NCBI GenBank assembly: GCA_041694635.1 | Contig: JBDNHI010000010.1 | Coordinates: 129,517-193,516, forward strand | DNA length: 64,000 bases | Source: UBA969 sp041694635 | GTDB taxonomy: Bacteria > Planctomycetota > Planctomycetia > Gemmatales > Gemmataceae | Reading direction: 5' to 3' | Shown: positions 7,061 through 16,740 of the stretch, piece after piece | Layout of the letters: each line of letters opens with the position of its first letter | Position numbering within the stretch: the first letter of the stretch is position 1 | The notes under the pieces: model-generated | What the model was told of the DNA's origin: nothing | Seen by the model: only the letters and a program-made list of their open reading frames with translations | The model's database searches: none | Position numbers and translations under genes: made by a program

Positions 7061-8868
7061 AAAGCTCAGGCTTTTCTGTTTCTATTGGCTACCTGATTAT
7101 CTCTGTTATCCGCCAATTTGCAGACACATTTGTATTGGCATTTCTATTGCTTGCATCTTCTGCAAACTTTAATGGGATTGAAAGTATTGGACTAATTCTA
7201 TTCCATCTTTCAATAGGCTTTGCCCTTGCAGGACTAATTATCTCCCCAAGAAAAAGTTCGGGGGATATACTTTTAGCTTCTCTTGGTTCGTTAATATCTT
7301 TAAGCTTCCTTGCAATTCCATTCCTCTTGGGGAACCTCCTAGACCCTATATTTCTTGGATTTTCACTCGGGTTCGGTTTGAACTTCTGGAGTAATTCTCT
7401 GCTTGTTGCCTGCAATCTTAACAAAACCACCGCAAGACAAATCGATAACGCTAGCATGGTTTTATTTACCCCTGTATTCTTGGGAGGCATATTAGGTGCC
7501 CAACAAATTCTTCCCCCTCCAGATCAAATCGTATTCCCTGCTTTTAAATTTCTAGTACTAGCGCAGGGAATAAGTTTTATTTGTACACTTCCAATGTTTA
7601 TTTTTTGTAAAAATTGCCCTGTTCCAACTTATAAGGAAGCAGAAAGGGTTTATCCTTCTTCTTGGCGAGATGATTTTACACCCTTAATTGCTAGAAGTCT
7701 TATTTCTGGAATTATTTTAGGGCTAGCTTATTTAATTTTAACGGGAAGTATCCAATTTATCTCTTTTAATTGGTTGTTCGAATCTAACAACTTTTTAATT
7801 ATGAGCGCCAGTAGCCTTGTTGGGGTTTTATTCTTTTATTTTGTAAACCACCCATTACGGACCGTTGGTTCGGCCCCTTGGAGTATGGCCCTTTGTGGGT
7901 TGGCTTTTTTTTCAATAAGTTTCTTTCCAGAAACTTCAATTCTAAATGCTGCTTTACTTTTTCTTGGGTTGGGAAATACCCTTGCTTGTATTAGAAGGGC
8001 TTGCAGACCCGAAGATATACTACAATCAAAAGCAGCTCACCTTTTGTTCAGCTTTGCACCTTGGCTATTTGGCATAGTTTTTGGTTGGTTATTTGCCTAT
8101 TTAAAACTGACGCCAGTTATGGCAGGATTCTTACTGATTTTTGCGAGTGTGGCTCTTGCTTGGGTTACTCTTCGCGCTTTTATTGAACAACTTGTCTCAC
8201 TTGCAATGATTCCAATGTTTAAACTCACCGCATTAGGCCCAGGCCTAGAACAAATGCCTTACCGTGGCCCAGTCATTATTGTTGCAAATCATTGCTGCTA
8301 TCTAGACCCATTTCTTGTTGGAAAAATTGGACCGCGTAGAATTATTCCTATGATGACAAGCGTCTTTTATGATCTACCGGTTATTCGTTGGCTTGTGGCT
8401 AAAGTTGTTAAGGCCATCCGAGTAGAAGCAGCAACCTTTCGCAGAGAAGCCCCTGAATTAGAAGAAGCTATTGCAGTTTTAAAACAAGGGGAGAATCTTT
8501 TAATATTCCCTGAGGCAAGGCTTCGAAGAAAAGAAAACCAATTGCTTTTCCCTTTTGGTCAAGGCATTTGGCATATTTTGTGCAAACTTCCTGACACCCC
8601 AATTATTCCTATTTGGGTTGAAGGTACTTGGGGAAGTTTCACATCAAACTTTAACGGGCCACCCCTAACCAACAAAAAAATGGATTGGTTAAGAACAATA
8701 AAAGTCGTGGTTGGTGAATCAAGGACCATCCCCAAGGATTTATTAACCGATCATAGGCTTACCAGAAAATACCTTCAAGATGCAGTTCTTGAAAATCGGT
8801 TATTAATTGGCTTGCCCAAAACTTTGCCTTATTCCACTTCCCTCACCGAAGAGCCTTTCCCAGAATAA
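7024..8868 (+). CDS. MFS-like membrane domain fused to 1-acylglycerol-phosphate acyltransferase
   Basis: This 614-residue protein joins two parts. Residues ~20-395 contain about eleven hydrophobic segments of MFS/LplT character. Residues ~400-600 are a PlsC-type lysophospholipid acyltransferase with the HX4D motif (His423-Asp428 in NHCCYLDP), the FPEA block (495-498, usually FPEG) and IIPIWVEGTWGS. Such enzymes acylate lysophosphatidate or lysophospholipids at the inner face of the membrane. The arrangement resembles LplT-Aas proteins that flip and re-acylate lysophospholipids, but the acyl-ACP synthetase (AMP-ligase) domain of Aas is missing. The ATG at 7024 lies within the rhodanese gene, with a weak GGCGGGA upstream; no other good start precedes the first membrane segment. 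The protein may import and re-acylate lyso-lipids, or simply make phosphatidate. Confidence 0.82.
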   Translation: MERKRISTYLQVKSSGFSVSIGYLIISVIRQFADTFVLAFLLLASSANFNGIESIGLILFHLSIGFALAGLIISPRKSSGDILLASLGSLISLSFLAIPFLLGNLLDPIFLGFSLGFGLNFWSNSLLVACNLNKTTARQIDNASMVLFTPVFLGGILGAQQILPPPDQIVFPAFKFLVLAQGISFICTLPMFIFCKNCPVPTYKEAERVYPSSWRDDFTPLIARSLISGIILGLAYLILTGSIQFISFNWLFESNNFLIMSASSLVGVLFFYFVNHPLRTVGSAPWSMALCGLAFFSISFFPETSILNAALLFLGLGNTLACIRRACRPEDILQSKAAHLLFSFAPWLFGIVFGWLFAYLKLTPVMAGFLLIFASVALAWVTLRAFIEQLVSLAMIPMFKLTALGPGLEQMPYRGPVIIVANHCCYLDPFLVGKIGPRRIIPMMTSVFYDLPVIRWLVAKVVKAIRVEAATFRREAPELEEAIAVLKQGENLLIFPEARLRRKENQLLFPFGQGIWHILCKLPDTPIIPIWVEGTWGSFTSNFNGPPLTNKKMDWLRTIKVVVGESRTIPKDLLTDHRLTRKYLQDAVLENRLLIGLPKTLPYSTSLTEEPFPE

Positions 8869-8928
8869 TAACCCAGCACCTAGGTAAGACAAATATTATC
8901 TAGGTACTCAGTAAATTAATTGCTCAAA

Positions 8929-11900
8929 TTACTCGGGTAACGCTTTAACCAACTCTTTACAACCAATTGAAAAATACAAACCGTGTTCGCCATCACCATT
9001 ACTGATTTTAATTAATAGAGGATTGAGGCCTTTTTTAAGCTTTACCTCTACGGTATTCCTCGCAGGCACTGCTGCAAAATGATTTTTGTCTTTAAACACT
9101 TCAACCCCATTCAACCAAATCTTGACACAATCATCCGCTCCCAGAAGAAGCGTTGCATCCTGATCGATAGGAGAATCAATCACTTGATACAGATAAGAAA
9201 TAATTAAATTAGCATCAGGGGAATAATGTGCAGCAAGGTCTAGAAATCCGTTGGATTTAGTACGAACCTTGTTCCAAGAAACCGGCCCCGTCTTTCCCTT
9301 TAACTTTTGCGTAAGTTCAACTTTGGATTCGGGTTCTCCTTTTTTATCAAAGTTTTCATCACTAGAACCACTATCAAAAGGCCCAATAATCTGCCACCAT
9401 TCGGGAGAAAAAGAAGCGGTCTGAAGGGTAGATAGATACTCGACCACATCAATAAGCTCTTGCTCAGTCATCCCTTTAATTAAATCAGCGGGCATCAGAG
9501 AGTTAGGCCCCTTCGTTTTAGAATCGACATCTTTTTTATCGATTCTATAATCTTTACCATTCCCGTCACGAAGAACAACATAATCTGAATTTTCCGCAAC
9601 AACCAATCCAGTAAGAACCTGTCCCTTTTTCGTTTCAATAATCCAAGTTAGGTATTGGTCAGCGATAGCCTTGTTAGGATTAATAAGTGAATCATAAAGG
9701 TTTTCCTTGGTAGCTTTCTTCCCAATCATAGAAAGATCTGGGCCGATAGCACCGCCTGTACCTTGAACAGAATGACATTTAATGCATTGAAGTTGCGAAT
9801 TATTACTTGCAGCCATAAGATTTTTACCACGAACGACATCCCCTTTTTTCAAGGCAAGTAGGCTTGAAGCAGGTAACTTTTTAGGATCAAGTTTCCCTGG
9901 AGCAGGATAAGCAATCATCGCTTTATTTCTCAAATCTTGATAGGGACTATTACGAAGTAAACGACCCACTTCTTGCATTATCCCATCGGATCCAGAGTCT
10001 TTTGCTTTTAACAAAAGAAAATCTGAACCATTCCTAGTGCCTGCTAATGCCCCTGCTACCAAAATTCTTTTTGAAATCTCGGATTTTTGATCGTTAAAAA
10101 CTGAAAATAGGGTTTCCATCGCCTCGGGATAACCGGCGATTTTTCCCTTCGTCTGCCCAAGCATAGCTAAAGCATTTGCAGAATCTTGCACCAAATTATT
10201 ATTGCCTTGCAATACTTGTGTTAAAGTTTCAACCGACTGTTTATCAGGTAAGGCACCAAGTGCAAAAATTGCTTGTTTTTGTACCCTTACATCCTTATCA
10301 GTTAAAGCCAATTTAGAGACCAAAGGTAAGGCACTCTTAAGCCGGGCAGTTTCAACAAGAATAAGCCCAAGCCGCCTATCTACTTCATTTCCAGCAAGTA
10401 ATCCGTTTACAGACTTAAGTAGTTCAGGGCTGGATGATAAATAACCCCATTTCGTTGGTAGATATATTTTCAACCATTCTAATGCTTTTTCTCGAAGTTC
10501 CGGGTTCGATTTAGAACTAACTATATCAACAAAAAACTTCCCATCAGCAGGGTTATCGTTGGATGCAAGAATGTTAATGAGTTTTAGTTTTTGATCTAAA
10601 GGTATTGAATCTTTAGCAAGCATACCAGTGATATCTAAAATCATATCCTTAGGACGAAGTTCAAAAACGAGATCGCCAACATTAGAAGACCAAGTGGGGA
10701 ATTGATTTTTAAAATCAGCAAGAAAGAATTCCCTATGTTTAGAATCGGTGCCCGCAGCTACTTCAATAGCTTTCAAATAGAAGACATCTTTACCTTCATA
10801 TTTTTTCGCAAGCTTATAGAACAATTGCCTAGAACTTTCATCGTCTGATTCACGAAGGTTGACAAGAACTTCTCTAGCAACCCCAAGGCCGCCCTTGGCA
10901 ATAAGTTCCTCGACTCTGACTTTTGTTTCTGGTGGAAGATTTTTCAAACCAGGATAGGTATCTGCAATTTTGCGAATTTGAAGCCATTTAAATTCTTCCC
11001 TCTGCTCGAGGGTCTTTGGAAGCTCTTTGGGAAAATCAACGAACCAAAGGATTCGTGCTGCAACCCAAGCTTTTTCTGCAATCTTCGGATCCGATAAAAT
11101 CATTTCTGCCAACTCAGTTCTTTTTCCAATTTCCATAGCAAGAATATGCTGGACAGCAATATAACGAGTAGCGTTACAACCGGAAGAAAGTCCTTGAATA
11201 ATCCCAGCGGGGGTAGAATAATCAACTGGAGGAACTATAGACTTAGCCCCTTTAGGAGCAAGTCGATAAATCCGTCCCCTAGTTGTATCGCCCATCCCGT
11301 GCCCGCCAACGCCTGGGTCATACCAATCAGCAACAAAGACCGAGCCATCAGGTGCAACTTTAACATCGCTAGGTCGAAACCACCCGTCAGTGCTAGAAAC
11401 CATATTTTCCTGTTCGACGGCAAAGCCAGCGCCATCAATTTTTGTATGGTAACAACGAAGGCTACGAGGCCCCGCGTCGGTATGTAAAGGTTGGCCACGG
11501 TATTGCTGTGGCAAAAGTTGAGCTTCATAAATGCACATTCCCGTCGGGCTACCAAAAAAAGTACGCAAGATTTTTGGTACAACCCCAGGATCTTCTTCAT
11601 GCCAGTGCGTTTGCCCAGGGCCCCTGGGATGATAACCAAAATTCCCACCCGGCATTACATAGCAAATACGAGTCTGTTGATTACCATCGTCATCATTATC
11701 ACTAATAAACACGGTGCCAAAACTATCAACAGCGGGCATATAGTTATTACGAAAATTATGAGCTATCAACTGAAGATTGTTGCCATTAAGATCGCAACTC
11801 CAGACCGTACCAGCCCTGCAATCAGTAGAATTAGAAGACCACTTTTTTCCTTTACCATTTACAGATTGAAGGTCGCGAACCCCAGTATCTCCAACAGAAA

Positions 11901-12468
11901 AATACAATTTCCCATCAGGCCCAATTGAAATACCATGCACACCGTGATCGTGGTCAATTCCTTGAAACCCGGTCAGAAACTTGGTAGCCGGGCCATCTGC
12001 TTTGTCATCCCCATCCTTATCTTCGAGAACCATAATATCGGGTGATTGACAATAAAACACTTTTCTGCCAGGCCCCTTGGCATCTTTAACCACGGCAATT
12101 CCCAAAGGCGACATAACATGGGCCGCCTGATAAAAAGTTGTAGCTTTATCAGCTTTCCCATCCCCATCCGAATCAACCAGAATTACAATGCGATCGCCTT
12201 CTGATCTAAGAGGTGGTTGGTTGCGTAGTTTCCTTCGATAGTTAACCGCTTCACAAACCCAAGCTCGACCTTTTTCATCAATATCAAATGTAGTTGGGTT
12301 TACAAACAAGGGCTCTGAAGCCCACACTTTAATTTCCATTCCAGCGGGAACCGTGAATGCTGATTCAGATTTTTCAGGGGTTATTTGCGCACTTACTTTA
12401 TTTTCAAAAAACAAAATTGTTATCGCAAATGCAAATAACAGTCCAACTATTCTTCTTATAGTGATCAT
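8929..12468 (-). CDS. PVC-type propeller/HEAT/cytochrome c protein (membrane-bound dehydrogenase family)
   Basis: This is a large secreted protein (1179 aa) of a family expanded in Planctomycetes and Verrucomicrobia. A signal peptide (MITIRRIVGLLFAFAITILF, cleaved near VSA-Q) leads into a beta-propeller resembling soluble sugar dehydrogenases (about 40-410), with repeated units such as DIDEKGRAWVCEAVNY and DSDGDGKADKATTF. HEAT-like helical repeats follow (about 430-830). A cytochrome c domain has the heme site CIKCH at 895-899 and a distal Met candidate in NSLMPADLIKGMT. A C-terminal beta-sandwich (about 1020-1179) has LLLGADDCVKIWLNGVEVF, like PA14/carbohydrate-binding folds. The family is presumed to oxidise extracellular or periplasmic sugars and pass electrons to heme; no member's reaction is assigned here. 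ATG 12468 is preferred over GTG 12471 on RBS spacing (GAGGA). Confidence 0.9.
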   Translation of the reverse strand: MITIRRIVGLLFAFAITILFFENKVSAQITPEKSESAFTVPAGMEIKVWASEPLFVNPTTFDIDEKGRAWVCEAVNYRRKLRNQPPLRSEGDRIVILVDSDGDGKADKATTFYQAAHVMSPLGIAVVKDAKGPGRKVFYCQSPDIMVLEDKDGDDKADGPATKFLTGFQGIDHDHGVHGISIGPDGKLYFSVGDTGVRDLQSVNGKGKKWSSNSTDCRAGTVWSCDLNGNNLQLIAHNFRNNYMPAVDSFGTVFISDNDDDGNQQTRICYVMPGGNFGYHPRGPGQTHWHEEDPGVVPKILRTFFGSPTGMCIYEAQLLPQQYRGQPLHTDAGPRSLRCYHTKIDGAGFAVEQENMVSSTDGWFRPSDVKVAPDGSVFVADWYDPGVGGHGMGDTTRGRIYRLAPKGAKSIVPPVDYSTPAGIIQGLSSGCNATRYIAVQHILAMEIGKRTELAEMILSDPKIAEKAWVAARILWFVDFPKELPKTLEQREEFKWLQIRKIADTYPGLKNLPPETKVRVEELIAKGGLGVAREVLVNLRESDDESSRQLFYKLAKKYEGKDVFYLKAIEVAAGTDSKHREFFLADFKNQFPTWSSNVGDLVFELRPKDMILDITGMLAKDSIPLDQKLKLINILASNDNPADGKFFVDIVSSKSNPELREKALEWLKIYLPTKWGYLSSSPELLKSVNGLLAGNEVDRRLGLILVETARLKSALPLVSKLALTDKDVRVQKQAIFALGALPDKQSVETLTQVLQGNNNLVQDSANALAMLGQTKGKIAGYPEAMETLFSVFNDQKSEISKRILVAGALAGTRNGSDFLLLKAKDSGSDGIMQEVGRLLRNSPYQDLRNKAMIAYPAPGKLDPKKLPASSLLALKKGDVVRGKNLMAASNNSQLQCIKCHSVQGTGGAIGPDLSMIGKKATKENLYDSLINPNKAIADQYLTWIIETKKGQVLTGLVVAENSDYVVLRDGNGKDYRIDKKDVDSKTKGPNSLMPADLIKGMTEQELIDVVEYLSTLQTASFSPEWWQIIGPFDSGSSDENFDKKGEPESKVELTQKLKGKTGPVSWNKVRTKSNGFLDLAAHYSPDANLIISYLYQVIDSPIDQDATLLLGADDCVKIWLNGVEVFKDKNHFAAVPARNTVEVKLKKGLNPLLIKISNGDGEHGLYFSIGCKELVKALPE

Positions 12469-12598
12469 CACATTCCTCTACAAACGGGGAAAAACAACTT
12501 AAAGCAGAATTATATTCTAACCTAAGTTCATCTACTTTTAAAAGATGTTTCTTACAATGCTTTAATTTTAGTACATTTAAAATAAGGGTAAAATTAAA

Positions 12599-14764
12599 TC
12601 AAAAATCTTCTTCTTTGGTTAGCCTTTGAACTAGTGCTGTATGCCTTTTCCGATGATCTTGTCTAGAAATGGCAATTTCAAGGGCTTTTTTCGTCCCCAC
12701 CACAATCACAAGTTTTTTCCCTCGCGTTATGCCCGTATACAGTAAATTCCTTTGCAGCATCATGTAATGCTGGGTGTGGATCGGCAACACCACCGCTGGA
12801 TATTCGGACCCCTGCGATTTGTGAATAGTCAAAGCATATGCAAGCGAGATTTCATCCAGTTCACCGAAATCATAAACGACAATACGGCCATCAAAGTCGA
12901 TGGTAAGTTCTTTATCAGATTCATTAATTTCACGGATATAACCAACATCGCCGTTGAAGACTTCCTTTTGATAGTTATTCTGCATTTGAATAACTTTATC
13001 GTTATTGCGAAACTTGGTGCCAAAGCGTTCGATTTCTAACCGACCATTCAAAGGGTTTAATAGATCCTGCATTTTCTTATTAAACTCCCCTGCGCCAAGT
13101 TCGGTACGATTCATCGGTGTTAAAACTTGAATATCTTTAACTGGGTCGAAATTAAACTTTTTTGGAATTCGATCATAAACCATAGCAAGTACTTTTTCCG
13201 ATACTTGCGCAGGTTGTTCTGATTCGACAAAAAAGAAATCTCCTTCCGCAGTGGGCGCAGAGTTGGGAAACTCGCCGTGCAAAACTGAATGTGCAGCACG
13301 CACGATAAAGCTTCTACCCGCTTGCCTAAAAATTTTAGTAAGCCTAACAGTGCTAAACAACCGAGAGTAAATCATATCGGAAAGAACCCGCCCAGGACCA
13401 ACCGATGGCAATTGGTCAACATCACCCACCAAGACCAAACATGCACGAGGCGGAATCGCTCGAATCAAATGGTGCATAAGTACTGTGTCGACCATAGAGG
13501 TTTCGTCAACAACAACAAGATCAGCATCTAAAGGTTGGGAAGGTTCCTTTCTAAAACCTCCAACGGAGGCATCAAATTCGAGTGTACGGTGAATAGTTTT
13601 AGATTCTCTGCCGGTACTTTCAGCAAGTCTTCGCGCAGCCCTCCCCGTAGGTGCACAAAGGACTGTTTTTTTTCCGAACTTTTCAAAAAGATCAAGAATA
13701 AGGCGAATAATGGTAGTTTTCCCTACACCGGGGCCACCTGTTAAAATCAATATTTTTTTAGAAGAAGCCATCTGCACTGCTTCTAACTGATGGTCATCAA
13801 GTTCTAATCCGCTTTTTTGAAGGATGACGCCAATTTCAGCATCGCAATTTCTACCATGAAGAGGATGAGCCCCAGTTGCAAGCCTTATCAAATTGGCTGC
13901 AAGACTTTTCTCTGCAAGGTGTAACGATTTCGCAAAGGCCCATTTGCTACCGCTCACCATCTCTATAATCACAACGCCTGTTGCAACTTCGGATGCAAGT
14001 GCTTCTTGGATAACCTCGATTGGTATACTAGTGAGGGTAATCGCATAATCGATAAGTTCTTCTTCAGGAACACCCACATGGCCATCGTCAGCAAGTCGCT
14101 CGAGAGAATAGTAAAGCGCAGCACGGGCCCTTTCTACGCCGTGTGGATTAATTCCAAGTCGTTGCGCAAGCTCATCAGCAGTTTGGAAGCCAATGCCGCG
14201 AATATCTTTTGCAAGACGATAAGGATTTTGTCGAATAAGAGCGACAGAATCTTGGCCATAGGTTTTAAAAATGCGCACGGCCCTTGTGGTTCCTATGCCG
14301 TTGGATTGTAGGAACACCATAATATCTCGAATGGCTTTGTTTTCTTTCCAGCTTTGTCGAATTAATTCAATTCGTTTAGGGCCAAGGCCTTTGACATCCT
14401 TAAGAAAGCTGGGGGATTCATCAATAATTTGGAGGGTTTTCTCGCCGAAAACAGCGACTATTTTTTGGGCATAGCTTGGCCCTATACCTTTGATAAGACC
14501 AGAACCTAAATACTTTTCTATACCTGCCAAGGTATGAGGGGGAGAACATCGAAGGGCAGCAGCTTTAAATTGAGGCCCATGATCACGGTCTTGAATCCAT
14601 ACGCCTTCGCCTTCGAGAAATTCCCCCGCGTTAACTGAGGATATGTTTCCAACAATGGTAACGAGTCCAATTTTTCCACGAACATGAACTTTAAGAACCG
14701 CAAAACCATTTTCAGGATTATGAAAGGTAACTCGCTCTATAACACCAGAAACAATTTCATTCAT
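12599..14764 (-). CDS. recD2: ATP-dependent DNA helicase RecD2 (RecD-like SF1B)
   Basis: RecD2 helicases are 5'-3' SF1B motors found in bacteria lacking a full RecBCD complex and act in DNA repair. The 721-residue product has an N-terminal OB-like region, then HhH repeats (GIEKYLGSGLIKGIGPSYAQ, FLKDVKGLGPKRIELIR, LAKDIRGIGFQTADELAQ). The motor carries Walker A LTGGPGVGKTTI (Lys349), the DEAD-like box VVVDETSMVD, LVGDVDQLPSVGPGRVL, and the late motifs ALTIHKSQGSEYPAVVLP and LLYTGITRGKK. Length and domain order fit RecD2 rather than RecD of RecBCD. ATG 14764 starts at the domain's first strand (MNEIVSGVIERV); a longer in-frame TTG-started version upstream adds 16 residues without support. Monocistronic on the minus strand. 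Confidence 0.93.
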   Translation of the reverse strand: MNEIVSGVIERVTFHNPENGFAVLKVHVRGKIGLVTIVGNISSVNAGEFLEGEGVWIQDRDHGPQFKAAALRCSPPHTLAGIEKYLGSGLIKGIGPSYAQKIVAVFGEKTLQIIDESPSFLKDVKGLGPKRIELIRQSWKENKAIRDIMVFLQSNGIGTTRAVRIFKTYGQDSVALIRQNPYRLAKDIRGIGFQTADELAQRLGINPHGVERARAALYYSLERLADDGHVGVPEEELIDYAITLTSIPIEVIQEALASEVATGVVIIEMVSGSKWAFAKSLHLAEKSLAANLIRLATGAHPLHGRNCDAEIGVILQKSGLELDDHQLEAVQMASSKKILILTGGPGVGKTTIIRLILDLFEKFGKKTVLCAPTGRAARRLAESTGRESKTIHRTLEFDASVGGFRKEPSQPLDADLVVVDETSMVDTVLMHHLIRAIPPRACLVLVGDVDQLPSVGPGRVLSDMIYSRLFSTVRLTKIFRQAGRSFIVRAAHSVLHGEFPNSAPTAEGDFFFVESEQPAQVSEKVLAMVYDRIPKKFNFDPVKDIQVLTPMNRTELGAGEFNKKMQDLLNPLNGRLEIERFGTKFRNNDKVIQMQNNYQKEVFNGDVGYIREINESDKELTIDFDGRIVVYDFGELDEISLAYALTIHKSQGSEYPAVVLPIHTQHYMMLQRNLLYTGITRGKKLVIVVGTKKALEIAISRQDHRKRHTALVQRLTKEEDF

Positions 14765-15131
14765 AAAAGACAAAATCCTGAAATAGGTAATATCAGATTT
14801 TAAAAGATCCAAGCCCTGTAGCGTACTGGATTAATCTTACCTAAATTATGAAGGTTGGTGTAAGCGCCAAATGAAAACAAGGGAAAAGGTTTTAAAAAGA
14901 TCCTATTTTTCCTAAGCTTCGCATTCTCAATTTACCGATTTTAACAAAAATACTGAAAACGAAGAAGGGGGAATATTTTCTGATTTTGTTGAAAGTAAGA
15001 TCCCGATTTTGCCGATTATCTTTTCAGTGGGTGTTCTTTTTGATTTAAGGGCGGGGCTTTTATAACCCCGATTCTTTTAAATTAGATTTTTATCAGACTT
15101 ATTTGTGCTTTAGGTTTTTTAGGGGGTCGGC
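14765..15131. other. 367-bp divergent intergenic region with small hairpin
   Basis: No gene is visible between the divergent recD2 and the lipoprotein gene. It should hold both promoters, but no convincing -35/-10 pair stands out. A short hairpin CGGGG (15052-15056) / CCCCG (15066-15070) lies about 60 nt upstream of the lipoprotein start and would be in its 5' leader. The RBS AGGGGG (15120-15125) is purine-rich. Confidence 0.5.
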
Positions 15132-16673
15132 ATGAAACGAATTTATGGCAGTATCCTAGCAATGGCAACTCTTAGCGGTTGCGTTACCACCGAAAACACC
15201 GGCGGGGGAGGCTATATGTCCCAACATCGGGGGACACTAAACGCTATGCCTCAAGATGGCGTACGCCAAGGAACTTATACGGCGCAATCTATCCCAGGCG
15301 TTCAAGGACCTTGGGGTGTTCCTGTTGCTGCTAACGGCCCTTATCAAGCAACGCTTCCTTCTGGGGAAGCCGCCGCTAAAGCTATGATCGCAAATAGCGT
15401 TCCACTTTCTATGGTGCAACAAGCAAGCTTTAAACCCGGAATGATGCCTGCTTCACAAAACCCGATGAAACAAGCAATGGCAGGAATGCCAGCAGGCGCA
15501 ATGCTGCCGGGCGGGATGATTTCTCCACCCGGAATGCCAAGTATGCCTGGGATGCCGGGCGGAATGCCTTCTAATATGATGCTTGCAAACCACGGGCATA
15601 ATCCTGGTATGCCTATGGGACCCGGTGGAATGATGGGGGGACCCCCTAGTATGATGCCCGGAGCCGTTCCTGCAATGGGTGCTTTAACTGGCGGAGGTGC
15701 GCCTAACGCCCCGATCCCCGTACAACGAACCGAAGTTCGATTTATTGAACCTGCTGGAATGAAAATTTCTTGGTTCGCACCTGGTGCCGATGGCAAGCCT
15801 AGCTTCAATGCGCAATACCTTGAATCCCCAGGCCGTTATAATTTCCTTCAAGCTGCCATCTATCGTCTGAAGCTTAGCGAAATTCCTAATCGCCCAGGCG
15901 TTGAACTTTACCCCACCTTGGAAGTGGTTCCAAGTACCGGTAAAACCAACACTTTCATCGCTCATAGTTCTGTACCAGTAAGCTTTACAGAAGAAGATTT
16001 CCAACAAGTGGCATCTGGAAACTTTGTTGTAAAAGTTGTTTATCTTCCCGACCCACAATTCCAAGATTTGGCAACGGCTGGAGGCCTAGACGAAGTCGTT
16101 TCCTCTAGACTTGAACCCGGTGTTGATCCTATCGCTGAAGCTCAACGCAGGGGAAGTATTCTTCTTATTGCAAGACTTGGTAACATCGATCTCGAAGCAC
16201 CGAATACCCCCGCAATGGATGCCCCTCCCGGTGGCAATATGAGGGCCCCTGTTCCTCCACAAGGAATGATGCAAGGGGGCGGAATGGGCAGAATGGTTCC
16301 TTATGGGATCAATGGCTCAGGCCCTATGCCTAGCCAACAAGGTATGCCCAATATGCAAGGCGCCCCAAATGGGTTTGGAATGCCAAGTTTGCAAATCCTA
16401 CCTAGCGCACCGCCAAGTGCTCCAAAAACTCTCCCTAGTCCAATGCCAAAGGAAGTTCCAGGGATACCCACAAGTCAGATTAAGAATGACGAAGAAACCA
16501 CAATCATTCTTAAGAAGGAAACATTTCCTAGCACTGGCGTTCCTACCACTGGATTAGAAATATTACCTGAAAAACAAGGTATTACTTCAAAGCCTTTAGA
16601 GATTAGATCAGGCGTACCAGAAGTAAAACCTTCGGTACAACCCTCGATCATTCCACCTTTCTTAAACAAATAA
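15132..16673 (+). CDS. Met/Pro/Gly-rich lipoprotein with planctomycete secreted domain
   Basis: The 513-residue protein is a predicted lipoprotein: MKRIYGSILAMATLSGC gives a lipobox with Cys17. Residues ~95-195 are low-complexity Met-Pro-Gly repeats (units such as MPSMPGMPGGMPSN), likely an extended linker. A folded domain at about 200-360 contains RFIEPAGMKISWFAPG, YRLKLSEIPNRPGVELYPTL, NFVVKVVYLPDP and EAQRRGSILLIARLG. A second Met/Pro/Gly-rich stretch and a Pro/Lys-rich tail (ending in PFLNK) follow. The folded domain is clearly homologous to the N-terminal domain of the next gene, so the two are tandem paralogues in part. I know this domain only as a planctomycete secreted domain without assigned function. 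Envelope location is inferred. The 95-nt gap to the next gene and same strand suggest an operon. Confidence 0.75.
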   Translation: MKRIYGSILAMATLSGCVTTENTGGGGYMSQHRGTLNAMPQDGVRQGTYTAQSIPGVQGPWGVPVAANGPYQATLPSGEAAAKAMIANSVPLSMVQQASFKPGMMPASQNPMKQAMAGMPAGAMLPGGMISPPGMPSMPGMPGGMPSNMMLANHGHNPGMPMGPGGMMGGPPSMMPGAVPAMGALTGGGAPNAPIPVQRTEVRFIEPAGMKISWFAPGADGKPSFNAQYLESPGRYNFLQAAIYRLKLSEIPNRPGVELYPTLEVVPSTGKTNTFIAHSSVPVSFTEEDFQQVASGNFVVKVVYLPDPQFQDLATAGGLDEVVSSRLEPGVDPIAEAQRRGSILLIARLGNIDLEAPNTPAMDAPPGGNMRAPVPPQGMMQGGGMGRMVPYGINGSGPMPSQQGMPNMQGAPNGFGMPSLQILPSAPPSAPKTLPSPMPKEVPGIPTSQIKNDEETTIILKKETFPSTGVPTTGLEILPEKQGITSKPLEIRSGVPEVKPSVQPSIIPPFLNK

Positions 16674-16689
16674 AGGTTTAAAACCAAGC

Positions 16690-16725
16690 GCCGGCTCTTC
16701 GAGAATAAAAACCTCGAACGCCGGC
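16690..16725 (+). repeat. Intercistronic stem-loop
   Basis: GCCGGC (16690-16695) pairs with GCCGGC (16720-16725) and CGAG (16700-16703) with CTCG (16713-16716), giving an interrupted GC-rich hairpin 16 nt after the lipoprotein stop. No T-run follows, so it may stabilise or process the mRNA, or terminate weakly, rather than end the transcript. Confidence 0.55.
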
Positions 16726-16740
16726 TTCCTAGTTCAAACT

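Noticed and set aside
8878..8906. Short CTAGGTA direct repeat and ACCTAGGT palindrome between convergent genes
   Set aside because: Only 6-8 bp, no T-run and no stable stem, so not called as a terminator or operator.
15440..15680. Met/Pro/Gly repeats in the lipoprotein gene considered as a CRISPR or tandem DNA repeat
   Set aside because: Repetition is at the amino-acid level with variable codons and lies within a reading frame, not a DNA repeat array.
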